DNA of 64,000 nucleotides, taken from the NCBI RefSeq assembly GCF_905397435.1, contig NZ_CAJPVI010000003.1, positions 62,001-126,000 of the forward strand, given 5' to 3'. A model generated the notes under the pieces. It saw nothing but the letters and a program-made list of their open reading frames with translations. It had not been told where the DNA came from and did not search any database. Both the position numbers and the translations under genes were made by a program. Positions 35,887 to 44,900 of the stretch are shown piece after piece; position 1 is the first letter of the stretch; the number at the start of each line of letters is the position of its first letter. This DNA comes from Cupriavidus numazuensis. Lineage in GTDB: Bacteria > Pseudomonadota > Gammaproteobacteria > Burkholderiales > Burkholderiaceae.

Positions 35887-36912
35887 ATGACAACTTCAAC
35901 CACCTTGCCCTCGGCCGTCGCGGCATCGCTGCCGAAAGTCCGGCTTGACTGGACGCCACTGGCCCTGGCGCCGCTGTTGATGCTGCTGGCATTCCCGCTC
36001 GTGGGCAGCGGTTCGACATGGCTGACGCTGACCATTGCCGGGCTGGCCATGGGAATGATCATCTTCGTGGTCTCGTCGGGCCTGACGCTCGTGTTCGGCC
36101 TGATGGACGTGCTCAATTTCGGCCATGGCGCCTTCATTGCGCTGGGCGCCTATGTGGCGGCATCGGTGCTGTTGCCGCTGTCGGGCTGGGTGCAGGCCGA
36201 CAGCCTCGCGCTGAACCTCGCGGTGTTCGCGCTGGCGGTGCTCGCCGCCATGGCGGCGGCCGGCGCGGTGGGGCTGTTCTTCGAGCGCGTGGTGGTGCGC
36301 CCGGTCTACGGCCAGCACCTGAAGCAGATCCTGATCACCATGGGCGGCATGATCGTCGCCGAGCAGTTGATCAAGGCCATCTGGGGACCGGAAACCATCG
36401 CGCTCGAAGTGCCCGCGGCGTTCCGCGGCGCGGTGCTGCTCGGCGATGCCGCGATCGAGAAGTACCGGCTGGTGGCCATGGTGCTCGGGCTGGTGGTCTT
36501 CATCGCCATGTTGCTGCTGCTCAACCGCACGCGCATCGGCCTGTTGATCCGGGCCGGCGTGGAGAACCGCGAGATGGTGGAGGCGCTCGGCTATCGCGTG
36601 CGGCGCCTGTTCATCGGCGTGTTCGTGGCCGGGGCGGCGTTGGCTGGCATGGGCGGCGTGCTGTGGGGCCTGTACCAGCAGAACATCACGGCGGCGATCG
36701 GCGCGCAGGTCAATGTGCTGATCTTCATCGTCATCATCATTGGCGGGCTGGGCTCCACCACCGGTTGCTTTGTCGGCGCGGTGCTGGTTGGGCTGATGGC
36801 CAACTACACGGGCTTCCTGTTCCCCAAGGTGGCTCTGTTCTCGAACATCCTGCTGATGATGCTGATCCTGCTGTGGCGGCCGCAAGGGCTGTTTGCGGTC
36901 GCCAGGCGCTGA
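35887..36912 (+). CDS. ABC transporter permease, LivH type
   Basis: The 341-residue inner-membrane protein has about eight to nine hydrophobic segments. The LivH-family motif SGLTLVFGLMDVLNFGHGAFIALGAY is present (read as VFGLMDVLNFGHG), with VRPVYGQHLKQILITMG and GGLGSTTGCFVGAVLVG further on. The cluster's LivM-like gene follows 13 bases later. Confidence 0.92.
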   Translation: MTTSTTLPSAVAASLPKVRLDWTPLALAPLLMLLAFPLVGSGSTWLTLTIAGLAMGMIIFVVSSGLTLVFGLMDVLNFGHGAFIALGAYVAASVLLPLSGWVQADSLALNLAVFALAVLAAMAAAGAVGLFFERVVVRPVYGQHLKQILITMGGMIVAEQLIKAIWGPETIALEVPAAFRGAVLLGDAAIEKYRLVAMVLGLVVFIAMLLLLNRTRIGLLIRAGVENREMVEALGYRVRRLFIGVFVAGAALAGMGGVLWGLYQQNITAAIGAQVNVLIFIVIIIGGLGSTTGCFVGAVLVGLMANYTGFLFPKVALFSNILLMMLILLWRPQGLFAVARR

Positions 36913-36925
36913 GAGGGGACGCGAC

Positions 36926-38002
36926 ATGATCCGACTGCTTTCGGGCGACCTGCCGCGCAGCCGCTTGCTGGGCGCGATGCTGGTCCTGATCGTGCTGGCC
37001 CTGGCCTGTGCGCCGTTCGTGTTTCCGGGCGCCCGCGCGCTCAACATGGCGGCCAAGATCTGTATCTTCGTGGTGCTGGTGGGCAGCTATGACCTGCTGC
37101 TTGGCTATACCGGCATCGTGTCGTTTGCCCACACCATGTTCTTCGGCATCGGCGGCTACGGCGTGGCGATTGCCATGTCGCGCATGGAGCCGGGGTGGGG
37201 CGCGCTGCTGGCGGGAACGGTGGCGGCGCTGGCGGTGTCGGCCGTGCTGGCGTTCCTGATCGGCCTGTTCTCGCTGCGCGTGCGGGCCATCTTCTTTGCC
37301 ATGATCACGCTGGCCGTGGCCACGGCGTTTGCCACGCTGATTTCGCAGCTGTCCGAATGGACCGGCGGCGAGGACGGCCTGACCTTCAAGGTGCCGGAGG
37401 CCTTGCGCCCCGGCTTCTCGCTTGGCGACGCCGAATGGTTCGGCGTGCCGCTCAACGGCAAGCTGCTGAGCTACTACCTGGTCTTTGCCGGCGCCGTGCT
37501 GCTGTTCCTGCTGTTGCTGCGCATCGTCAATTCGCCGTTCGGCCGGGTACTGCAGGCCATCCGCGAGAACGACTTCCGCGCCGAGGCGATCGGCTACCGG
37601 ACCGTGGTCTACCGCACGGTCTCCACGGTACTGTCTGCCATATTCGCGACCATGGCCGGCGTGTTGATGGCGGTCTGGCTGCGCTATAACGGGCCCGATA
37701 CCTCGCTGTCGTTCGAGATCATGGTCGATATCCTGCTGATTGTCGTGATCGGCGGCATGGGCACGCTCTATGGCGCGGTCATCGGCACGACGCTGTTCCT
37801 GCTGGCGCAGACCTACCTGCAGGACGTGATGAAGCTCGCGAGCGATGCCACGGTGTCCGTGCCCTTGCTTGCCGGGCTGTTGCACCCGGACCGCTGGCTG
37901 CTGTGGCTGGGGTTGCTGTTTATCCTGAGCGTCTATTATTTTCCGCAGGGCGTGGTAGGACGGCTGCGCGGCGCCGGTTCGGCGCGGGACGCCGCCTCCT
38001 GA
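36926..38002 (+). CDS. ABC transporter permease, LivM type
   Basis: The 358-residue membrane protein has about ten hydrophobic segments. Conserved LivM features are DLLLGYTGIVSFAHTMFFGIGGYG, FGRVLQAIRENDFRAEAIGY and the GGMGTLYGAVIGT loop. GAGAGGGGA precedes the ATG. It completes the Liv-type transporter (binding protein, two ATPases, two permeases). Confidence 0.92.
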   Translation: MIRLLSGDLPRSRLLGAMLVLIVLALACAPFVFPGARALNMAAKICIFVVLVGSYDLLLGYTGIVSFAHTMFFGIGGYGVAIAMSRMEPGWGALLAGTVAALAVSAVLAFLIGLFSLRVRAIFFAMITLAVATAFATLISQLSEWTGGEDGLTFKVPEALRPGFSLGDAEWFGVPLNGKLLSYYLVFAGAVLLFLLLLRIVNSPFGRVLQAIRENDFRAEAIGYRTVVYRTVSTVLSAIFATMAGVLMAVWLRYNGPDTSLSFEIMVDILLIVVIGGMGTLYGAVIGTTLFLLAQTYLQDVMKLASDATVSVPLLAGLLHPDRWLLWLGLLFILSVYYFPQGVVGRLRGAGSARDAAS

Positions 38003-38027
38003 ACCCGCCGCACGGAGACCGTATGCC

Positions 38028-39578
38028 ATGTATGTGATCGACTGGCTGCACAAGAATGCCCAGCATTACCCGGACAAGGTCGCGCTCGTCGACGTAGAGA
38101 GCGGCCGGCGCGTGACGTACCGCCAGTTCGACGAGCGCGCGAGCCGGTTTGCGGAGTATCTGACGCAGACGCTCGGCCTGCCTGCCGGCTCGCGCGTGGC
38201 GGTGCTCGCGCACAACGGCTCGGACTATTTCGAGATGCTCTACGGCTGTGCCAAGGCCGGCATGGTGATGGTGTGCCTGAACTGGCGGCTGCCCGCGGCA
38301 GAATTGCTGCCGATCCTGCAGGATTGCTCGCCGCAGGTGCTGGTGGCTGGCGACGGGTTCCTGCGCGTGGCCGCCGAACTGAGCCGCGCCATGCCGATGC
38401 GCGCGGTGCTGCATCTTGCCGATGACGAGGCCGCCGACGTGCCGGCAGGCTGGACCGAGTACGAAGCCGTGCTGGCCGCTGCATCGGGCCGCGTTGTCGA
38501 GATGCCGCCGCGCGACGAGCACGAGGTCTGGCACCTGCTCTACACCTCGGGCACGACTGGCCAGCCCAAGGGCGTAATCCAGACCTATGGCATGGTGTTC
38601 TTCAATGCCGTCAACGCCATGCTCGCCAACAAGATCACGCGTGACGACGTGTTCCTGAACGTGCTGCCGTTCTTCCATACCGGCGGCCTGAACCTCTATG
38701 CCAATCCGGTGCTGCATGCCGGCGGCACGGTGCACATCATGCGGCAGTTCGACGCGCAGGTCGTGCTCAGCAAACTCGATCGCCGTTCGGGCGAAGGCAT
38801 CACGATGTTCTTCGCGGTGCCGGCCGTCTACCTGTTCCTGAGCCAGCACGCGGACTTCGGTCAGGCCGATTTCTCGGCCGTACGCAATATGAGCGCGGGC
38901 GGCTCCACCGTCGCGCAGCCGCTGCTGCAGGCCTACTTGGTCAAGGGCGTGACCATCTGCTTTGGTTTCGGCATGACCGAGACCGGCCCCACGGTTTTTG
39001 TCTGCGACGAGGCGACCGCGCGGCGCAAGATCGGCACCATCGGCAAGCCGGTGGGTTCCATGCTGACGCGCATTGTCGATGCTTCGGGGGCGGATGTGGC
39101 CCCCGGCGAGCGCGGCGAACTGCTGATCAAAGGGCCGGGCGTGACGCCGGGTTACTGGAACCTGCCGCAAGCCACTGCCGAGGCGATTCGCGACGGCTGG
39201 CTCTATTCGGGCGACATTGCCTGGATGGACGATGAAGGTGACTATTACATCGTTGACCGCGCCAAGGACATGTTCATTTCCGGCGGCGAGAATGTGTATC
39301 CGGCCGAGGTCGAGAACGTCCTGTTCCAGCTCGCCGGCGTTGCGGAAGCCGCGGTGATCGGCACGCCGGACCCGCAGTGGGGCGAGGTCGGCATGGCACT
39401 CGTGGTGTTGCGGCCCGGTGCCGCGCTGGACGCCGATGCCGTGATCGCGCATTGCCGGGCCAGCCTGGCGGGCTACAAGGTGCCTCACCATGTGCGGTTT
39501 ATCGACGCCTTGCCGCGCACGCCGTCCGGCAAGGTGGAAAAGCACAAGCTACGCAAGCGTTTTTCGGGTCACGGATAG
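38028..39578 (+). CDS. AMP-dependent acyl-CoA ligase
   Basis: Activates a carboxylic acid to its CoA thioester with ATP, via an acyl-adenylate. The 516-residue protein has the P-loop-like motif LLYTSGTTGQPKGVIQTY, the FGMTETGP motif, YSGDIAWMDDEGDYYIVDRAKDMFISGGENVYP and the catalytic lysine near the end in RTPSGKVEKHKL. It belongs to the long-chain fatty acid-CoA ligase/aryl-CoA ligase class; the substrate cannot be read. It follows the Liv-type transporter by 26 bases and probably acts on the imported acid. Confidence 0.92.
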   Translation: MYVIDWLHKNAQHYPDKVALVDVESGRRVTYRQFDERASRFAEYLTQTLGLPAGSRVAVLAHNGSDYFEMLYGCAKAGMVMVCLNWRLPAAELLPILQDCSPQVLVAGDGFLRVAAELSRAMPMRAVLHLADDEAADVPAGWTEYEAVLAAASGRVVEMPPRDEHEVWHLLYTSGTTGQPKGVIQTYGMVFFNAVNAMLANKITRDDVFLNVLPFFHTGGLNLYANPVLHAGGTVHIMRQFDAQVVLSKLDRRSGEGITMFFAVPAVYLFLSQHADFGQADFSAVRNMSAGGSTVAQPLLQAYLVKGVTICFGFGMTETGPTVFVCDEATARRKIGTIGKPVGSMLTRIVDASGADVAPGERGELLIKGPGVTPGYWNLPQATAEAIRDGWLYSGDIAWMDDEGDYYIVDRAKDMFISGGENVYPAEVENVLFQLAGVAEAAVIGTPDPQWGEVGMALVVLRPGAALDADAVIAHCRASLAGYKVPHHVRFIDALPRTPSGKVEKHKLRKRFSGHG

Positions 39579-39665
39579 CGGCGTGGGACCTGGCAGTTTG
39601 CAGTTCGGAAGTCTTCCCGGCAGGAGCGGAACGTCAGCAAACCTCAGCACACCAGGAGGGGTCCC

Positions 39666-41792
39666 ATGCACCACGACAATTTTCGTCGCCTTGGCAAGGC
39701 AGCTTTCGCGGCAGCGGTTGCACTGCTGGCCGTCGCTTGCGGAGGCGGCGACAGCAACAACGATGGCAACACCAACCCGAACATCAAGCCTGCCAACATC
39801 GGCACGGTGACGATCCAGGCCTACGATGGCGCGACCGATGACCTGCTGACGGCCGGGCTCGGCAAGGACGGGCTGGCGAGCGCCACGGCGCCCGTCCCCG
39901 CGAGCCCGAACAGCCCGACCGCGGCCGAGCTGCGCCGCTATGCGATCTACACCAACTACCGCGCCATTGTTGACACCACGACGGGCGGCGGTTTTGGCTC
40001 GCTCTACGGCCCCAATGTGGATGCGCAGGGCAATGTCACCACCGGGCAGGGCAAGATCGCCGGCGTGGAGTACCTGGCCTTCTCCGACGACGGCAGCGGG
40101 CAGGAAAACGTGACCATGCTGGTGCAGATCCCGAACACGTTCAACCAGAGCAAGCCGTGCATGATCACCGCGACGTCGTCCGGCTCGCGTGGCGTGTATG
40201 GCGCCATTGCCGTGGGCGAGTGGGGACTCAAGCGCGGCTGCGCGGTGGCCTATACCGACAAGGGCACCGGCGCCGCGCCGCACGATCTCGATACCGACAC
40301 CGTGCCGCTGATCGATGGCACGCGCACGACGCGCAGCGCAGCCGGCACCAACGCCCAGTTCGCCGCAAAGCCGGGCATCCTGCCGCTTGCGGATTTCACG
40401 GCGCAGGCGCCGCATCGCCTGGCTTTCAAGCACGCGCATTCCCAGCGAAACCCCGAAAAGGACTGGGGCAAGTTCACGCTGCAGGCGATCGAATTCGGCA
40501 TCTGGGCCATCAATGACCGCTTCGGCACAGTCGCCTCCAACGGCGTGCGCCAGCGGACGCTGGCCAAGAGCAAGATCGTCGTGATCGCGTCGAGCGTGTC
40601 CAATGGCGGCGGCGCGGCGGTTGCCGCGGCCGAGCAGGATACCGATGGCCTGATCGATGGCGTGGCCGTGGGCGAACCCAACCTGAGCCTGCCGGCCAAT
40701 GCGGGAGTGGTCGTCAAGCGCGGCAACACGGTCGTGAGCGCGTCGGGACGCGTGCTGTATGACTACATCACTACGGCGAACCTGCTGCAGCTGTGCGCAT
40801 CGCAGGATATCTCTCTGGTCAACACGCCGTCGTTCGCGACCAATGCGTTCTATGCCAGCCGTTGCCAGACATTGGCGGACAACAATGTCGTCACTGGGAC
40901 AACAACTGCGGACCAGGCGGCCAGCGCGCTGGCGCTGCTCCATGCTGCCGGCTGGGAGCTGGAATCGGATGCATTGCATCCTTCGTTGTCGCTGTTCGAC
41001 ACGGCGGCCTCGATCTCCGTCACCTATGCGAATTCGTATGCCCGCGCGAGCGTGACCGATCGCCTGTGCGGCTACAGCTTCGCGACCACGCTCGCTGATT
41101 TCAAGCCGGCGGCCATCGCGCCTGCCGTGCTGGCATCGATGTTTTCGACCGGGAACGGCGTGCCGCCGACAAGCACGGTGCAGCTGATCAATGATCGCGA
41201 CCTGCAGCATGGACCGTTTCTGAATGGCCAGTCGGTATCGGCTTCGAATAACCGGGCCGATGTGAATTTCGATGGTGCCAAATGCCTGCGCAATTTGCTG
41301 ACTGGCACCGATACGCAGGCGGTGGCCTTGCAGACGGGTGTGGCGCAGACGCTGCGTTCGGGCAATCTGCGCGGCAAGCCCGCGCTGATCGTGCATGGCC
41401 GCAGTGATGGGCTGCTGCCGGTCAATCACACGTCACGGCCATATCTGGGCCTCAACCAGCGGCAGGAGGGCGCTACCAGCAAGCTGTCGTATATCGAGGT
41501 CGAGAACGCGCAGCACTTCGACGCGTTCATCGGCGCGGTGTCGGGCTACAGCAACCGCTACGTGCCGCTGCACCTATACCTGATCCGCGCGCTCGATGCC
41601 GTCTATGACAACCTGACCGCAGGCAAGGTGCTGCCGCCGTCGCAGGTGGTGCGCACTATTCCGCGTGGTGGCGCCACCAACACCACGACTGCGCCGACGC
41701 TGTTGCCAGCCAACGTGCCGGCGATCTCGGCAACACCGGCCCTGGGCGACCAGATCGCGGCGAATTCGGGCACCGTACAGGTTCCGGATTGA
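39666..41792 (+). CDS. 3-hydroxybutyrate oligomer hydrolase
   Basis: Hydrolyses short (R)-3-hydroxybutyrate oligomers released from polyhydroxybutyrate. The 708-residue protein starts with a signal peptide ending in a lipobox-like LLAVAC, so it may be a lipoprotein or an exported enzyme. Serine-hydrolase features include the segment VIASSVSNGGGAAVAA (Ser312 as probable nucleophile) and a late histidine in NAQHFDAF. KPANIGTVTIQAYDGATDDLLTAGLG and FGIWAINDRFG are typical of the 3HBOH family. AGGAGGGG precedes the ATG. The family is characteristic of PHB-making Ralstonia and Cupriavidus. Confidence 0.9.
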   Translation: MHHDNFRRLGKAAFAAAVALLAVACGGGDSNNDGNTNPNIKPANIGTVTIQAYDGATDDLLTAGLGKDGLASATAPVPASPNSPTAAELRRYAIYTNYRAIVDTTTGGGFGSLYGPNVDAQGNVTTGQGKIAGVEYLAFSDDGSGQENVTMLVQIPNTFNQSKPCMITATSSGSRGVYGAIAVGEWGLKRGCAVAYTDKGTGAAPHDLDTDTVPLIDGTRTTRSAAGTNAQFAAKPGILPLADFTAQAPHRLAFKHAHSQRNPEKDWGKFTLQAIEFGIWAINDRFGTVASNGVRQRTLAKSKIVVIASSVSNGGGAAVAAAEQDTDGLIDGVAVGEPNLSLPANAGVVVKRGNTVVSASGRVLYDYITTANLLQLCASQDISLVNTPSFATNAFYASRCQTLADNNVVTGTTTADQAASALALLHAAGWELESDALHPSLSLFDTAASISVTYANSYARASVTDRLCGYSFATTLADFKPAAIAPAVLASMFSTGNGVPPTSTVQLINDRDLQHGPFLNGQSVSASNNRADVNFDGAKCLRNLLTGTDTQAVALQTGVAQTLRSGNLRGKPALIVHGRSDGLLPVNHTSRPYLGLNQRQEGATSKLSYIEVENAQHFDAFIGAVSGYSNRYVPLHLYLIRALDAVYDNLTAGKVLPPSQVVRTIPRGGATNTTTAPTLLPANVPAISATPALGDQIAANSGTVQVPD

Positions 41793-41954
41793 CAGGCGAA
41801 ACCGCTGGCCATGTCCTGACGCAGCGCGACTTCGACCGCTTTGCGGCGTTGTCGCGCGACGACAGTCCGATCCACCGTGATCCGGACTTCGCGCGGACGA
41901 CGCACTTCGGCGCCACGGTGGCCCGGACGCTGATGTTTCCGCTCTTGGCGCAAA
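41789..41954 (+). pseudogene. MaoC-like (R)-specific enoyl-CoA hydratase, N-terminal fragment
   Basis: A TTG start overlapping the upstream stop opens a frame reading TGETAGHVLTQRDFDRFAAL followed by SRDDSPIHRDPDFARTTHFG, the MaoC hydratase motif with the expected Asp and His. Similarity stops around PLLA, where the sequence joins the left 50-bp direct repeat. A second MaoC-type segment continues at about 44901, so the gene was split by an insertion. This fragment is unlikely to fold alone. Confidence 0.75.
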
Positions 41955-42009
41955 TTCACGGAAGTCATCCAAATCCGTCGGCTGTCCACCGTCCTACGTC
42001 TTCTGAGTG
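41955..42009. repeat. left direct repeat bounding the island (IS6 3' end remnant)
   Basis: TTCACGGAAGTCATCC at the start and CGTCTTCTGAGTG at the end match the repeat at 44852-44900, with a few mismatches and about six extra bases in the middle. In one frame it reads KFTEVI, similar to the end of the transposase remnant at the right copy, so it is probably a relic of the same insertion sequence. Confidence 0.75.
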
Positions 42010-42084
42010 CATTTCTTCGATCGTCGGCCGTCGATTCACCGTCGCTCCGACTGAGGCGAGTTGCACATGATCACGTGATCCTGA

Positions 42085-43026
42085 CTAGTGACCAACGTAC
42101 TCAACATACTGATGTCTTTGCGGGCTCCACACCAATGTCGCCCCCGATGTTTGACGGGTCGTGGGGAGCAAACGCAGTCTGGGCCATTCCGCGTGAGAAT
42201 TGCGGTCAATAACAAGTTTCCAACCTGCCTGATATTCGGCATGGTTGCGAGTGCCATCCTGGTTCCACTCACCGGCTACCATCTGAAAATTTTTGGTTGC
42301 GTAACAGGCGATCGGACGCAAGGAACCATCAGTAGCAGCGTCGACGAGAAGTTCTGCCTCAAAGGAGCCACCTCCACCCGCATAGCCCTCGCTTCTCGAA
42401 ATCGTGGCGACGAGGACGCGACGTTTTGGCGAAAGCTGCATCCAGCGAAGTTTGCTGTATTCGGAGTAACGCCCTGGGTCCGAACCTTCAGTCTTGTTTT
42501 TAGGAACAACACAGTAAAGGCCTCCCAGTGAAGATATGGCCTCTTGTTCTCCGCCTGGATCGCCAACGGCCTGCTCGGGAATCAAGGCATTTTTCGTGAG
42601 CGCAAGTACAGTTGCCGTTGGTTTCGCCTGCGAGTCTGACGGTGCGGGCTGACTCCAACGAATAGCGGCAACGAGAGTAGGTTGCTGATCTGCCTTCCGA
42701 GGAGTGGGGGCAAGGTTGACGGGATTGACTGATGACGGATAAGCCAAGAGCAACCAGTCGCTATAGGGGCTATCGGTTATGGGAAAAACCTCGCCAACGG
42801 AAAGCGTTCCACTTAGTTGCGTCGCTAGCAGGGACGTATCCATTCCGGCGGGCGGAGACACTTGCTGCGGCTCGATTCCTCGCAGTTGTTCGCGGACGGC
42901 CCTACGACTCCTCTTGCAGTCCCCTACGCTGGATAGGTCGTGCGAGTGACAGGATTCCGCCGTCGCCATCGGAGAAAAGGCGATCATACAAATGAAGACA
43001 ACAAGCAACAGCGCACTATTGAGCAT
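42085..43026 (-). CDS. exported hypothetical protein (313 aa)
   Basis: I do not recognise the family. The first 23 residues are a clear signal peptide ending FSPMATA. The mature protein includes two early cysteines (ESCHSHDLSSVGDC), a central GGLYCVVPKNK, and a C-terminal beta-rich part (KRRVLVATISRSEGYAGGGGSFEAELLVD) with EWNQDGTRNHAEYQAGWKL. It overlaps the upstream gene by 11 bases, so the two are coupled. Base composition is clearly less GC-rich than the surrounding chromosome, a sign of transfer. Probably periplasmic or surface-exposed. Confidence 0.75.
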   Translation of the reverse strand: MLNSALLLVVFICMIAFSPMATAESCHSHDLSSVGDCKRSRRAVREQLRGIEPQQVSPPAGMDTSLLATQLSGTLSVGEVFPITDSPYSDWLLLAYPSSVNPVNLAPTPRKADQQPTLVAAIRWSQPAPSDSQAKPTATVLALTKNALIPEQAVGDPGGEQEAISSLGGLYCVVPKNKTEGSDPGRYSEYSKLRWMQLSPKRRVLVATISRSEGYAGGGGSFEAELLVDAATDGSLRPIACYATKNFQMVAGEWNQDGTRNHAEYQAGWKLVIDRNSHAEWPRLRLLPTTRQTSGATLVWSPQRHQYVEYVGH

Positions 43027-44029
43027 CTACGGCACTCCACGTTTTTCCAGTCGGCATTAAAAGTCTATATGGAAGCATTTCTCCAACCTTGGCAAGAGAA
43101 TCGCGCGCTTCCTTCAAGCTGGATGTTTGTAGAAAATACAAAGCGGCGGCGAGCTTAGGTGAGTCGAAACCTAAGAAAGTGTTGCCAATGTTGAGCCGCA
43201 TTGTCTGCAATGCAATCTTGTCTTCGTTATCAGATGTGTAGCCATCGTTAAGAGCACGCAGTTGAATTCTCAACAGATCACTTCGATAGTAGTTCCCATT
43301 TGGTGTCATCAATTGAACAGCGCGAAGCCAGTTTTTTGCCTCACCCTGCTCAAGCAATTTTTGCATCCATGGAGATACCACATCGTCATACTTGTCAGCA
43401 CTATCGCGATTCTCAACAAGTAGCTCCGCCATGCAGCGGCGTATACGTGAAAGATCTATATTCTCGGAAAACTCAGAACCTCTGTATTCGTCGAATTTTC
43501 CGTCATCACCGAGCATAAAGTGCCCAAGTGCGCGGACGGGATCTTTCTTCACACCTCTACCTTCGGCATAGAGTTCGGCTAGAAGAAGATGGATCCGAGC
43601 ATCGGATCGCGTACCGACGATTGACCGCTCCAGAATTCTGACAGCCTCTGCTTCCTCATGATCCGTGATAAGGCAACGTCCCAGACGCAAGCCGGTCGAG
43701 GAAAGCATCTTATTGAATATATCGCCAGATAGTCCGGATTTTTCAAGCAGATCATAAGCCTGCTGCCAGAGCGGACGGGCCTGTGCACATACGGCCGGAG
43801 ATGAAACGTCCGTTCCGCGGGTTGTGTGCTTCCTGGCTTCCTCGTTGATGGTGATTATTGTATCAAAAAATAGCTGCTGATTTTCTTGTTGCGCCGTCAT
43901 ATTAGACTGGGCGATGGCTGATGGGAAATTGATAATTACACCAAAGAAAGAGAGAATTAAGGCAGTACGATTAAGTGGACTCACTATTTTTTCCAGATTA
44001 TTTTTGTATAAATGGAAGCGGGATTCCAC
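43016..44029 (-). CDS. exported protein with Sel1-like repeat segment (337 aa)
   Basis: A hydrophobic segment (TALILSFFGVIINFPSAIA, about residues 22-40) after a basic N-terminus is a signal peptide or anchor. The rest is helical. RIHLLLAELYAEGRGVKKDPVRALGHFML is a Sel1-type repeat (A-x-Y-x-x-G-x-G-V-x-x-D pattern); other helices suggest more, degenerate repeats. Sel1 repeats mediate protein contacts. The gene is first in a two-gene unit on a more AT-rich island. No specific function can be assigned. Confidence 0.75.
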   Translation of the reverse strand: MESRFHLYKNNLEKIVSPLNRTALILSFFGVIINFPSAIAQSNMTAQQENQQLFFDTIITINEEARKHTTRGTDVSSPAVCAQARPLWQQAYDLLEKSGLSGDIFNKMLSSTGLRLGRCLITDHEEAEAVRILERSIVGTRSDARIHLLLAELYAEGRGVKKDPVRALGHFMLGDDGKFDEYRGSEFSENIDLSRIRRCMAELLVENRDSADKYDDVVSPWMQKLLEQGEAKNWLRAVQLMTPNGNYYRSDLLRIQLRALNDGYTSDNEDKIALQTMRLNIGNTFLGFDSPKLAAALYFLQTSSLKEARDSLAKVGEMLPYRLLMPTGKTWSAVDAQ

Positions 44030-44322
44030 GTCGGAAAGGCAGAATATTCCGCCATTCCGTATGATGAAAGGTCAGTCAACTTCAAATAATTGATGTAACG
44101 AATATGGCCGCAAACCAATTTCCTTTCTGTCATAGTAGATTCTTCTCAACTCATTGGAACAGCAGGCCCGCTAGCGCCAATGGGTGGCGCAGATCAGGCG
44201 TGATCCCTTACATCCCTATGTGATGCCGAAGCACGCTAGTGGCATGTTCTCCGCATGTCCATAGGGAAAATCTGATTCTGATGTCGTTACACGTTCAGGA
44301 ATCTTTAGAGTGCTTGTTCGGC
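44030..44322. other. AT-richer intergenic region of the island
   Basis: No gene or known element was recognised. It must hold the promoter of the two minus-strand genes. Confidence 0.4.
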
Positions 44323-44358
44323 GGGTAAGGACGCGCCGTTACGGAGGCGTCCTTACCC
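44323..44358. repeat. 12-bp perfect inverted repeat
   Basis: GGGTAAGGACGC and GCGTCCTTACCC flank a 12-base loop. No T-run follows. It could be an insertion-sequence end, a protein-binding site or a transcript hairpin. Confidence 0.75.
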
Positions 44359-44568
44359 GACTTGGAAAATACTTTCCAGATTCGAATTGGAAGGCGTTAC
44401 CAGCGCTTACCGCCGCAGCACGGCGCGCCCCGCGTGCGCAGTGCGCTTCCAGCGCGTGCTGAGTTCCTGTCCCGTGCCACGAAAGAAGCGTTTGGTTGCG
44501 CCTCGTCGCGCCGATCGCTCTTCGACGGCCCCGCCAACAGCAGCTCTGCAGCGTTACCGATCTGCTGA

Positions 44569-44900
44569 CTACGCTATCCGGCCGCGAAAGATGACATCCC
44601 GGGGCTGGCCAAGGTCAAACACGTATTCGTCAAGGGCAGCGCCCGCCTGAACAACCGGGCCGGGAACAACCACCAGCCTACCTGGGAACGCGAGCGCCGA
44701 ACGCGGGGACTTCGCGAGGCCAGCCGTACGCAAGCGTTCCTGTCAAGCTTCGGCCCAGTTCGTCAGCACTTCGCGATCGATCAAGCGACATTCGCTGCAT
44801 GCCTCGCTCTGCGGCGAACAGTTCGCTGCACGATTCACGGCTTAGCGCGAGTTCACGGAAGTCACCCAAAATCCGTCCTCCGTCCTCCGTCTTCTGAGTG
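44569..44900 (+). mobile_element. IS6-family transposase C-terminal remnant
   Basis: One frame reads YPAAKDDIPGLAKVKHVFVK, then ARLNNRAGNNHQPTWERERR and QAFLSSFGPVRQHFA. This is the last third of an IS6/IS26-type DDE transposase, including the Asn-Asn-Arg-Ala and His-Gln-Pro-Thr blocks around the catalytic Glu. The frame is closed upstream by a stop and shows a shift, and the N-terminal two thirds are missing or unrecognisable, so it is dead. Its end runs into the right copy of the direct repeat. The 200 bases before it are degenerate. Confidence 0.72.
44852..44900. repeat. right direct repeat bounding the island
   Basis: TTCACGGAAGTCACCC at the start and CGTCTTCTGAGTG at the end match the repeat at 41955-42009 in the same orientation. 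The inner part is a short CCGTCCT tandem run. Similarity to the MaoC family resumes just after it. Confidence 0.75.

Noticed and set aside
42069..42080. 12-bp perfect palindrome GATCACGTGATC
   Set aside because: A single short palindrome next to the end of a gene, with no second copy or promoter context; it can arise by chance.
44359..44568. Short plus-strand open frames before the transposase remnant
   Set aside because: They are short, Arg/Ala-rich and lack ribosome-binding sites; probably decayed insertion-sequence DNA, but not recognisable enough to name.
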